64,000 nt of DNA from contig MNCI01010115.1 in NCBI GenBank assembly GCA_015680685.1, positions 51,303-115,302 on the forward strand, given 5' to 3'. The notes beneath the pieces are model-generated. The model saw only the letters and a program-made list of their open reading frames with translations, searched no databases and was not told where the DNA came from. The DNA is from Gnetum montanum (Eukaryota > Streptophyta > Gnetopsida > Gnetales > Gnetaceae). Each line of letters opens with the position of its first letter. The first letter of the stretch is position 1. Both the position numbers and the translations under genes were made by a program. Shown piece by piece: positions 11,146 through 20,054 of the stretch.

Positions 11146-11702
11146 CCATGTCAGGGTACTCCTACTGAAGGTGGTTGATCATGTCATCAATGATTCCCTT
11201 CACGAACGTAAACTTGTCAGGGATCTTAGACCATGACTCTGCATGAATTGGAGGGGGTCCTACAGCATCACCAGTAGCACTTGTTACATGAATAAACATA
11301 TTAGCAATGGCCGAAATGGACTAAGACAAGGCAAACACATTACCAAACGCACCAGCGTTCAATTGCGGTCTCCCTTCTTGCTGATGCAAGACAATGGTGG
11401 TAGCCTTGGAAGAGGTCCCTGCCAAGTCTATACGGAACTCTTCCTCATGCGCTAGTGCCTTTTCTTTTAGGAGACTAACATATTTTTTATTCAAAGGATG
11501 CTCCTCTTCGTTAGTAGGAGGATTCTCCCTAATAACAAGAGCTCCTGCATTAGTAACAGGGGTTCTTTCCTTCTTGACTAAGACCCTTTCTTCCGAGACT
11601 GGGGCCTTTGTGTATTTATTCATCATCCCCATCTTAGGGGCTAACACTTCTTAGTCGCCTTCTTCTTCTTCTTCTTCTTCCCCTACCAGCAAAGAAGCAT
11701 GT
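11146..11702 (-). pseudogene. Antisense gene, acidic exon
   Basis: Begins with a run of seven Glu codons, (GAA)n at about 11662-11684. Then VLAPKMGMMNKYTKAPVSEE, ALVIRENPPTNEEEHPLNKK, YVSLLKEKALAHEEEFRIDL, NMFIHVTSATGDAVGPPP and SWSKIPDKFTFVKGIIDDMI. One TAG replaces a codon after FALS and another follows HLQ. It ends at GTAAGT (11145). Confidence 0.6.
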
Positions 11703-11816
11703 CTGCATTAGTCCAAAACACGTTAGCCTAAAGTAGGTGCTACGCTACACTACATCACCTAGCATAGCATAGCATAGTAGAAAATAACAAAGTAAGAATT
11801 GAACAAAAGTGTTTAC
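11703..11816 (-). other. Putative intron of the antisense gene
   Basis: GTAAACAC donor and GGACTAATGCAG acceptor, with a branch-like CTAAT. It contains CTATGCTATGCTATGCTAGG and TAGTGTAGCGTAGC, the same palindromic words as in the G1 LTR. Confidence 0.5.
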
Positions 11817-12868
11817 CAATGGGGGGTTGTGTCCTCTACAGTTTAAGCTGCAGTCTCCACCCCTCCTCTTCCTCCACGTGAAGGGTTTCCTCAACTGGGG
11901 GAGGCCTCTTCTGCTACAACTTTTTGGGCACAGTCTCGGCTATGACATGTTCCCCCTGCGACATGCTACTGGCTATAGGAGGGGGTGTCTCTCCTATTCT
12001 GTCCTGGCCACGAACATTACAAGCCACCCGATCCTTATTCATCACAGAGAATGCCTCCCCAATGATTTTTGGGGGATCTTGGGCTCATGTGGTTGGGAGG
12101 ATCTAGTGACTCCACAGTCTGGAAATATGGTTGCGATTTCCCATGACCTAGACTCCATTCTCATGAATCACCGGGAACTTTGCCAAGTGCTTCAGGCAGG
12201 CTATGTAGAAGGCATAATGTATGTTAGAACGGGACTCCAATTTCTGATGGAGTTCAAAGATTTTGACCTACAAGCCTTTACATAGAAAGCTAGCCCAGTT
12301 GTAATAGGCACCCTCTTCCATGACCTCCCACATTATCCAAGCCTACTCAATCCTTAGGACCTTCCCTTAGGTAAGCAGCAGGGGGAATGCACGAGCATGG
12401 AAGACAGGGTAGATCTCCATGGCAGGCCCATCTTTAAGATTCTCCATGGGGAGCCCTTTTTACTCCTTTGCAATCGCTAGCCACTCCTGAATGTCCTTCT
12501 TCTGAAGGGTTAGATCCTTCTTGGCCTTCGACCCTATAAGGATGCTGTCAACAAGAACACCGAATAGGTCTACAAATGGCTAGTCATTGATTTCAATGAC
12601 CACCCACACACCCCGTATGTGCGTGTGGAAGAGGCCTACCTTTTGAAAAAAGGAGTTGACCATGGAGAGCATCTCGATATTAGGAACGCTCATATTCAAG
12701 GCTAGGAATAGATCCATAAGCCTAGCCTTCTCATTGTTCTGGACCAAGGAGTCCGAAGCTGCATGGTTTATCTAGCGTTGGCTTGCTTCTACTTCGTCAT
12801 ATTTGAAGTAGATGTTTTCCCCCTGTGTCCCAATGGTTACCACCGTCACCTCCTCAGCCTTCTTCACC
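11817..12868 (-). pseudogene. Antisense gene, large central exon
   Basis: More than 200 codons in nearly one frame: VKKAEEVTVVTIGTQGENIY, KARLMDLFLALNMSVPNIEM, FHTHIRGVWVVIEIND, DLTLQKKDIQEWLAIAKE, MEIYPVFHARAFPLLL, MWEVMEEGAYYNWASFLCKG and SRSNIHYAFYIACLKHLAKF. Stops are mostly TAG where a Gln or Trp could stand. The last part is rich in Pro, Glu and basic residues. It ends at a GTAAAC donor at 11816. Unknown function. Confidence 0.55.
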
Positions 12869-12953
12869 CTTGCAACAGTTTCACGAAAAATGTTTACCAT
12901 AAAAATGTAGAAAATACAAAGATTACAAAGACACTCGAGCATGTGACACTTAC
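12869..12953 (-). other. Putative intron of the antisense gene
   Basis: GTAAGTGTCACATG donor and TGTTGCAAG acceptor, 85 bp, the same size as the frame-preserving intron at 13326. The frames on either side do not join cleanly, so either the acceptor is misplaced or an indel has occurred. Confidence 0.35.
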
Positions 12954-13243
12954 TGTTTGGCTTACCAGGCCTATACGGTAACCGGAATGGTGGAAGTTCA
13001 ACCATAACTTATTCAACCATGACCAGTTTGAAGGGTTTAGCCCACTCCTCATCTAGCCAACCCTGCCCCTTACACTAATCATAAATAATAGAATATAGGC
13101 CTAGGTAGGTGTGATATTCACCCCCGCATTGACAAATCATGCTCGCCCGCAGGTTCTTAGTAGAAGAGAACTCCTGATGGGCTATCTATGTTGTAGCCAA
13201 TAGACCCAATAGGTCGTGAACCGCATCCTTGTTGATGAAGAAC
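12954..13243 (-). pseudogene. Antisense gene, exon FFINKDAVHD to YRPGKPN
   Basis: Reads FFINKDAVHDLLGLLATT, IAHQEFSSTKNLRASMICQ, EYHTYLGLYSIIYD, KGQGWLDEEWAKPFKLVMVE and ELPPFRLPYRPGKPN, interrupted only by TAG or TAA. It ends at a GTAAGTGTC donor at 12953. A globular-looking domain of no family I recognise. Confidence 0.55.
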
Positions 13244-13326
13244 CTGGTAACAAACACATACTATTAGCATTAGGCCCATATGGCTAGCATCATACAAAAA
13301 CATTGGAACAAGGCTACAAAGCTCAC
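13244..13326 (-). other. Intron of the antisense gene (frame-preserving)
   Basis: Donor GTGAGC after GCTGGCGG, acceptor TTTGTTACCAG ending at 13244. Splicing joins GTVYYAGG to FFINKDAVHDLLGLL without a frame change. Confidence 0.6.
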
Positions 13327-13776
13327 CCGCCAGCATAGTAGACAGTTCCCTCAGGGTTCTAGAAGCACGTAATCATAAAACATGCGAGGAATAATGTGTT
13401 GTAATAGTAGTAGCAGTTGTACTTAGGCATGTCTTAGATCCAAGCTAGACACCTTAACCCTATTAGGCACTGACTGGATCCTTCTTCTTGCCTGCTCATG
13501 ATTGGCCCGTCGATTAGAAACCTTAGAATGCCCCGACTTGCCCTAGGAAATATGGCTTCTACTATGCTGGCCGCCTCCTCCTCCTATAGGGATGACCAAA
13601 AGATCACACTAAAGTGGTTGAGGAGGAATTGTAAGAAGTCCTATGCCCCCTTCCTAAACTAGACCCCCTGCTCTCTCACATGTATCTAGGGAGCAGGAGC
13701 ATTGGCCACAAGTTTGCTCACATGACACAGGACCCCTCTAATTTCTAAAATAATCAGCATTGGCCTTAGCCCCATT
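13327..13776 (-). pseudogene. Antisense gene, exon reading NGAKANADYF to EGTVYYAG
   Basis: Begins NGAKANADYFRN after the acceptor. It contains a Gly-rich run, then SRSHIS and HSKVSNRRANHEQARRRIQ, a basic stretch, and VQLLLLLQHIIPRMFYDYVL. It ends EGTVYYAG at the donor at 13326. About five stops and a frameshift are present. The product is not recognised. Confidence 0.5.
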
Positions 13777-14010
13777 CTACATAACACAACCAGCAAGTGT
13801 TAGCATCATGTCTAAGTGCAATACGCACACAATGTAGCAATACTTAGCAATCCATGCATATAGCATACCATAACCCTCTTCCAATGCACAGCGTAGCGAG
13901 AACATGAAAGTGCTAGCGTAGTGAAAAATAGCCTAGCGTAGCAACATAGCAATTAATCCTAACAGGGCAATTAACAATACACCTCATAAAAACATGTGTT
14001 GCACTCTCAC
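13777..14010 (-). other. Putative intron of the antisense gene
   Basis: Donor GTGAGAGTGC at 14010 and acceptor GGTTGTGTTATGTAG ending at 13777. It contains TAGCGTAGC-type words identical to the LTR hairpin motif of G1 (about 13891-13946). Confidence 0.45.
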
Positions 14011-14016
14011 ATCACG

Positions 14017-14529
14017 CATGGCCCAACCCTCCTCTGGGTCCTATGTCACATCATTCAAAGACCAAGTAACTAAAGCTACACGAACCCCCACGGTTATGAC
14101 AACCTGAGAGGTGGCGATTTAAGCGACCTTCTATAGAATCATGGCATAACGTTTATGCACTTGCCATGGCCAAGATGGCAATAGTGGCAATGCAAAGGCC
14201 AAAACAACATGATGACAGAAAACACAGATCGCTAAAACTAGGATGCAAAATGAAAGCAAAGAACAACGAAAGCAAAAAATGATAATAGAATTGCAAAAAA
14301 ATAGAGGGAGCCTAGTAGCCTACTAGGTCAATGGCATGTCCTTTCACACCACAACATGCACTTGTGTCACATGCCCTAGGGTTTTCTCTACCTCCTCGAC
14401 CTTTTTAAGTGCCAAATTTATGCGTTCCTTCTTCAGAGACATCATCCTACTTGCAAATTCTTCCTCGTCGCTATGCAGAAAACTGCCTTGCTTGCTAATT
14501 AGCACAATTGCTCTATGCTCCGAAATCAT
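14017..14529 (-). pseudogene. Antisense gene, 5' exons
   Basis: The first exon reads MISEHRAIVLISKQ, then EEEFASRMMSLKKERINLAL and KKVEEVEKTL, a charged helical segment, and ends near VHVVV (14344). After a pyrimidine-rich stretch, a short later frame reads VTWSLNDVT and DPEEGWAMRD up to the GTGAGAG donor at 14010. The junction between these two pieces is uncertain. Confidence 0.45.
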
Positions 14530-14595
14530 TTTGTGCTCTGAATATGGGCTCTATGCTCTTATGGTGAGAATGGCAAGCTTACTAGGGCTTAATCC

Positions 14596-14605
14596 CTATT
14601 TATGG
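14596..14605 (-). promoter_or_regulatory. TATA-like box of the antisense gene
   Basis: CCATAAATAG on the minus strand, about 70 bases upstream of ATG 14529. This suggests the antisense gene had its own promoter. A (CT)n microsatellite lies further upstream at about 14633-14646. Confidence 0.4.
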
Positions 14606-14785
14606 TCATAATGGTAAAAAGGGGAAACTTGTCTCTCTCTCTCTCCATTTAATTCTGAGTGCACCGTACAGCGTAGCATGCTCGCCATGACATTGTAGCA
14701 CTGTTAGCATTAAAACCTTGACATGCCCCAAGCTAACTACTTGCTTTCCCGAAAAATGAAAAAAATATATATTTTTGATTATCCC

Positions 14786-14970
14786 AGTCCAAAAAGACAT
14801 TAAACTAGCAATTGTAGCATAGTTGTGCTTTTACCGATCCAAAAACACCTTAAACTAGCAAACCCCAGTGTAGTTGTAACTTCCCCGGTCCAAAAAGACC
14901 TTAAACTAGCATGTTTTGATCTGTCATACATTTGCAGTCCGTAATGACACTAAACTAGCAATCTCATGTT
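14786..14970 (+). repeat. Array B: diverged TTAAACTAGCA repeats
   Basis: Four units of about 50-60 bp, each with TCCAAAAAGACMTTAAACTA-like sequence followed by GCA (near 14791, 14840, 14893 and 14936). It shares the AAACTAGCA core with arrays A and C and lies at the right edge of the antisense block. Confidence 0.75.
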
Positions 14971-15194
14971 TTTGCATTGGAAATTTTACATTTTCTCCTT
15001 ACCAGCATCACATTTTCACATCGACAGTTTTTACATTTCCTATTTTAGCAGCTCTACATCTCCATTCCATAATATTCTACCATGACTTTAAACTGGAAAA
15101 ATTTTAATCACTATATCATATCCTTCTAGTTACATCTCGTCATTGCTTTGCAAGTTTTCATTATACATGATTGCTATGAACATGTACCTATTAA

Positions 15195-15219
15195 CCAGCC
15201 TTTCATCTCATTTTGACAG
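15195..15219 (+). promoter_or_regulatory. Candidate sense 3' splice site before RT
   Basis: A T/C-rich run ending TTTTGACAG at 15219, then GTTAAGTGG and the RT frame. In Ogre elements the protease-RT junction is known to be removed as an intron. Here such an intron would contain the entire antisense gene. Inference. Confidence 0.35.
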
Positions 15220-16450
15220 GTTAAGTGGAAAAATGGAAATCCATCACAATCTCTCCACACCTTTAGCCCTAGCAGGTCCATGTGGCAAGCTTGCAAGACA
15301 ATTGAACCTAGACCTAATCAACCAGGGATAAACCATAGCTAGCACCATAGTGTCTTTAGAAACATCCCTAGACTGGCCCGAGCATCTAGTTCGAACCCTA
15401 GATTTGGAGGTTGGGGATGTAACTATGGACACTCTCGTTGAGACGCCTGTGACCATGTCCACGGGGAAGGTAAGAACATTAAAGCTTAGCTCACTTCTAG
15501 ACGTCCAAACGCACAGAAATGTAGCCAGGATTCTGCAAGAAAACGTCAATTTCTTCGCATGGTCATATAACGACATGCCATGTTTGGATCCAAGGCTGAT
15601 ACAACACAACATCGTCCTAAACCCGTGCGTGAAGGTAGTTATGTAGAAGGCTCGTAAAGTCAAGCCAGAAATCGCACTAGTTGTAAGGGACAAAATGACC
15701 AAGCTGGTTTCATCAGTGCAGTTGATTATTCAAAGTGGGTGTCCAACATCATTATGGTTTCTAATAAAATGAGAGGAATAAAAATCTGTATAAACTTCTA
15801 GGATCTGAACAAGGTGATGATCAAAGATGATTTTCCACTTCCAAGCATCGATCAGCTCATCGACACTATAGCTGGTCATGCTATGTTATCCTTCATGGAT
15901 GGCTTTTCTAGTTACAACCAAATTCGCATCAATCCAGAGCATCAGCTAGCAATAACCTTCATGACCCCATGGGATACCTTCTGTTACACCATGATGCTTT
16001 TTGGGCTCAAGAACGCTGGAGCAACCTACTAGCGAGCCATGACCTACATCTTTAGTGACTACATCCTAAAAACATTAAATGACTACGTGGATGATATAGC
16101 AGTCAAGTCCAAGGAGGCAGCTGATCACCCACATGATGTAGAGGTAGTCCTTAAGTCTTTTCAAATGCATGATCTATGCCTTAATCCTAAGAAGTTTGTC
16201 TTCAGTGTGAAAATCAGATGCATGTTAGGGTTCGTAGTATCAAAGGTCGGAATACGGGTGGACCCTGACAAAGTCAATGCCATCATCATCCTGGAACCTC
16301 CTACAAACCTTAAGGAGTTACGTGGCTTGCAAGGTAGAGTACAATTCATCCAGAGGTTTATAGTGAAATTGATTGATAAGTTACACCCCATGCAACATCT
16401 TCTAAAGAAAGGAGTTGACTTTGAGTGGACAACCTAGTGTCAACAAGCCT
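15220..16450 (+). pseudogene. G1 reverse transcriptase
   Basis: RNA-directed DNA polymerase domain. The N-terminal lead-in reads ARILQENVNFFAWSYNDMP and HNIVLNPCVKV. A frameshifted patch follows at about 15650-15810. Then DDFPLPSIDQLIDTIAGHAM, SFMDGFSSYNQIRI, FCYTMMLFGLKNAGATY, a TAG where the family has Gln, and YVDDIAVKSK with the catalytic YVDD intact at 16084-16095. Next LCLNPKKFVFSV, LGFVVSKVGIRVDPDK and LKELRGLQGRVQFIQRF. The GLKNAGATYQR and KSK signatures place it in the Tat-type gypsy group. Confidence 0.9.
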
Positions 16451-16479
16451 TCAATGACTTGAAGGAGCTCTCGCACCTC

Positions 16480-16800
16480 CCAATTGTGCATCCACCATAA
16501 AGGGATAAGTCTTTCTTCATCTACCTTGCCAACTTTGACACATCTATCACAACACTGCTATGTCAGAAACAAGAGGACATATCTAAGATACCAATGTACT
16601 ATCTAAGTCATGCATTGATAGCGCATGAGGTGAAATACAAAAAGTAGAGAGGCATTGCCTTGCCTTAGTGTTTGCACTAAAAAATTGGAGGCACTATCTA
16701 TTTCGTAGTGTAGTCAACATCATTTGCAAAAGCAACATACTCCGGGCTATCACTAACAACTTGTATGAAAGCAGCAAGATAGCCCGATGACCACAGAGTT
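16480..16800 (+). pseudogene. G1 RNase H (gypsy type)
   Basis: RNase H would degrade the RNA strand of the hybrid. The frame reads DKSFFIYLANFDTSITTLL and KIPMYYLSHALIAHEVKY, matching the lylavs....vsavLv...k.ipVYYvSkaL..aE.rY pattern. TAG follows at the E-x-x-ALAlV position and then a frameshift, so the catalytic part is broken. Confidence 0.75.
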
Positions 16801-16919
16801 TGACCTACACTATGTAATCCAATCATCAACTAAGGGTCAAGTCATAGCAATGTAGCTTACGGCCTCATCTAGACGAACACATTGGCACTATCAATGTCAT
16901 CCCTTCGCACCTGGAAGCT

Positions 16920-17320
16920 ACCTTACACTTCAATGATGCTTCAACCATGCAAGGAGGTAGTGTAGATGTCATCATTACCTTTCCCTCTGGGGAATGCACC
17001 CATTTTCTTATTATTTTTCATTCCCCTACACCAACAATGTGGCAGAGTATGAAGGGCTACTTAGGGGTCTCTCAGCTGCCCAAACACTACGCATACAACA
17101 CTTGGCAATCCATGGTGATTCACAACTAGTGGTGAATCAAATCACTGAGGTCTATGCCTGCAAAGCTACACACCTGCAACCCTATTGCAACCTAGTGAAA
17201 AGCATGCTTAAGAAATCTGCAACCACAGACATGCAACACATGCCACGCAACAAGAACACCATGGCAGATGCCTTAGCCACCCTTGCATTAAACATTCCAC
17301 CACACTTTTTTGCAAGTCCA
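16920..17320 (+). pseudogene. G1 second RNase H, archaeal type
   Basis: Reads LHFNDASTMQGGSVDVIITF and NVAEYEGLLRGLSAAQTL, then IHGDSQLVVNQITEVYACKA, MPRNKNTMADALATLAL. This is the NvAEYeAL....GDSqLV....ipR..N..ADaLA pattern of the extra (archaeal-like) RNase H known from the Tat lineage. The first catalytic Asp is kept (NDAS), as are the Glu in AEYE and the Asp in GDS. One frameshift separates the N-terminus from the rest. Confidence 0.85.
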
Positions 17321-17494
17321 CCAACGTCACTAGTTGAATGTACTGAACCTATCACTCAGGTGGGACACATGACCTCTATCAGTTCCACAAATACCCAGGA
17401 GTGGTACGCTAACATTAAATACTACTTGCAACATGGTGAACCCCTAAGTGGATTGTGAGATGTAATCTATAAGCATGCTTGGAAATATACACTC

Positions 17495-18629
17495 ATGGGG
17501 AATGATGCCTTGTGTCGTTGCTCCTATGATAGCATATTGCTGGCATGCATGGGTGGGGAGCAGGTGCAAAAGGCAGTTAATGAAGTGCATGAGGGACTAT
17601 GTGGTGGAAACATAGCACCCAAGGCTATGGCTATGAAAATCAGATGCCTAGCGTACTATTGGCCCCACATGGAGTGTGATTTCCTGTCAAAAGTCAAGAC
17701 ATGTGACACGTGCCAAAGATACGCAAATCTCATACACATCTCACCTACGGACCTTCACCCAACACAAATCACATGGCCTTTCCAATGATGGGGAGTAGAC
17801 CTCATAGGACCTATCACACCTAAGTCCTCCATAGGGCATATCTTCATTATCACCACCACTCAGTATTTTACTAAGTGGGTGCAAGCCATTCCCTTGAGGA
17901 AAACAACGTCTTACCAACTGTTCCACTTCATCCTAGACAACATCGTGACAAGGTTTGGACTTCCAATTACTATTGTAACCGATAATGGGCCAAAATTTAG
18001 TAGTACAAAAACCCAAACCTTCTGTAATAACCTAAGAATCAGGAAATCATTCTCCTCCCCTACTATCCACAGGTGAACAAGCAAGCGAAGGCTACAAATA
18101 AGTCCATCATCAACTTGCTGATTCAAATTCTTAGCAGCAGCAAGAGGTGGTGGCATGAGAAACTCCTCTACATTTTATGGGCCTATAGAATGACATGTAG
18201 AACAGCGATAATTAAGACTCCTTATAGCCTTGTTTATTGATCTGAAGCCATATTTCCTCTTGAGTTGTAGGTACCATCACTCTGGATGATCCTCTCGGGT
18301 GTCGTAAGCAAAGCCTAGAATAACAAGTCGCAGATCATCAACCTCGACTCAATAGAGGAGGAGTGCATGCAAACACTGAGATGCATAGAGCACTACCAAA
18401 GCTAACAATAGAAAAATCACCGTGCAAACCCACATCGATGGCCAGTACAGAAGGGAGACCTCATCCTCAAGGCTGTCGATGAGCATGTGAGCAAATTCTC
18501 AATCAATTGAGAAGGCCCTTACATGGTCACTAAATCCTTCAGGAATGGAGCCTTCAAGCTAGCAAACATAGACGGAAATGAGTTTACCAATCTAGTGAAT
18601 CAGTCGTACCTCAAGTTGTACTATGTTTG
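17495..18629 (+). pseudogene. G1 integrase
   Basis: DDE integrase that would insert the cDNA. The zinc-binding region reads NEVHEGLCGG ... YYWPHM ... CDTCQRY. In the core, WGVDLIGPITPKS gives the first Asp after a stop at the WPF-x-x-WG site, and IVTDNGPKFSS gives the second. The block after YYPQ reads KQAKATNKSI where the family has GQAEATNK, so the catalytic Glu is Lys. The C-terminal part reads KGDLILKAVDEHVSKFS, EGPYMVTKS and SYLKLYYV, ending TGA at 18627. The altered Glu alone predicts an inactive enzyme. Confidence 0.88.
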
Positions 18630-18636
18630 AAGCACA

Positions 18637-18990
18637 ATGGCAATGAGCACCATCTGCTATGATGTTAAACTAGCAACGGCATGGAGCAACGTCTGCAATG
18701 ACATTAAACTAGTGCCATCAAGTAGCGTCGGCAATGTTGTTAAACTAGCAACATCAAGAAACGTCTACTACAACATCAAACTAGTAACAACAGCAAGAAG
18801 CAGCGTCTACTATGACGTTAAACTAGCAACAACCATCTGCTATGATGTAAAACTGGCACGGCTAGTCTGCTATGACTATAAACTGGCATAGAATGTCCGC
18901 TATGACGTTAAACTAGCATGTACAGTATACTGGGACCTTAAACTAGCACGGTAATCTACTGGGACTCTAAACCAGGACATGGTCTACCAA
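18637..18990 (+). repeat. Array C: degenerate AAACTAGCA repeats after integrase
   Basis: About ten units of 25-50 bp with a core CTRYNATGACRTTAAACTAG followed by CA (for example near 18665, 18738, 18818 and 18918). Tandem repeats just 3' of integrase are known in Tat/Ogre-type elements and have been proposed as a source of satellites. The shared core with arrays A and B is seen directly. Confidence 0.8.
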
Positions 18991-20040
18991 GACCTTACAC
19001 TGGATTCTTCTTACGTCCCTAATGTGCATCTACGCCAAGTACACATCAAATGAGCATGCATAATGCCGACGTGTGGGTGGGATGTTGCAGCTCTAGAACG
19101 TAGTTCACGACGCACTGGGATCATGATCTGGAACATATGTGACACCATCATCCTTGGCATCATGCTGACCCTCCAAAGATGTCGTATGACATCACACTGG
19201 CCCTCCGAACCTATCATCGCCATGGCCCACCGCCCTTATGGTAATTCCTTGGCTAGTGCCTGCCACTAGAGTTCCAATAGTATTGTGACCCAACCATAAT
19301 ATTGTTATCCTCCATCCCCTTGCCAATGTCTTGGCTCACATGACATTTAGCTATGTGGTAGCTGATCCCATAGTTGAACTAAGAATGCATGCCTTTGGCA
19401 GGGATTCCAGAGCATCCGCACTCATAAAAACTCTCAACACCTTCAATGCCAACTCCTCCATGCTGGTGTTGCCAAGGCCACTACTAGCCTTTCTACTTTG
19501 GACACCGTGTGCCAGCACAGATGTCCAAGAGCTTCAACAACATCTATAGCAAGCAAGACCTTTGCCCTCACTTCACATCCTAGCTATTTTTCTCTCTGTC
19601 GTGCTTACAGGGTGCGACTGAGAGTACAAATTGCCACAGCAACAAATGCTACAGCGACATGAAGTGGCTCGACTAACTTGACTACTTTAGAGTGAAAATT
19701 CCATGATGTGCATAACACAGCTTGCTGCATTTAAAGCATATATAGGCAAGTCAAAACCCTTCACGGATGTAACGTAGCTCATCCTACGAAGGAAAAACCT
19801 ATCCTACACGAGGTCGAAGGCCAAAGTAAAGATGAAAACATGAACAAGTCTCTCATGAGCACTCCGACAAGGAACTTTGCTAAACCTCATCTTTTCCCTT
19901 TTCTTGGAAACCAATGTAACACTCTCAAGTGTAGCCAAGCAACGTCCCAGCAATCATCAAGCAACAATGTTAGCATTGTGTCTTCCATGATGTTTCATTT
20001 TCTTTGTCAACATCTCTTGAGCGCATCCTTTAGACATTGA
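18991..20040 (+). other. G1 3' untranslated region
   Basis: About 1 kb between array C and the purine tract. Several short frames with Thr/Met-rich translations but no recognisable domain. I see no gene. Confidence 0.5.
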
Positions 20041-20054
20041 CAAAGAGGGGCCAA
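20041..20054 (+). promoter_or_regulatory. Polypurine tract of G1
   Basis: CAAAGAGGGGCCAA directly before the right LTR (TGAAACACC at 20055). It serves as primer for plus-strand DNA synthesis. Confidence 0.8.

Larger units (their letters stand above)
10030..14529 (-). pseudogene. Antisense intron-bearing gene inside G1, unknown function
   Basis: A long protein-like gene on the strand opposite to gag-pol, lying between protease and RT. It starts at ATG 14529 (MISEHRAIVLISKQ), about 70 bases downstream of a TATA-like box. It continues through exons split by introns of about 60-230 bases with good GT-AG ends (14010-13777, 13326-13244, 12953-12869, 11816-11703, 11145-11042, 10221-10160). Removing 13326-13244 and 11145-11042 keeps the reading frame. 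Exons hold long conserved-looking runs, for example FFINKDAVHDLLGLL, SRSNIHYAFYIACLKHLAKF and EDLWKWVQRAKQREDDL. In-frame stops are mostly TAG. There is an acidic Glu run and a coiled-coil-like region, no transmembrane span or known catalytic motif. Some Tat elements such as Grande are known to carry antisense ORFs; I cannot say whether this is homologous. Confidence 0.65.

Noticed and set aside
11809-12285. 158-codon plus-strand frame
   Set aside because: It overlaps the antisense exon, which reads more like protein, and has no domain. It is a shadow frame.
15244-15702. 152-codon minus-strand frame
   Set aside because: It is the shadow of the sense RT lead-in, whose motifs are recognisable.
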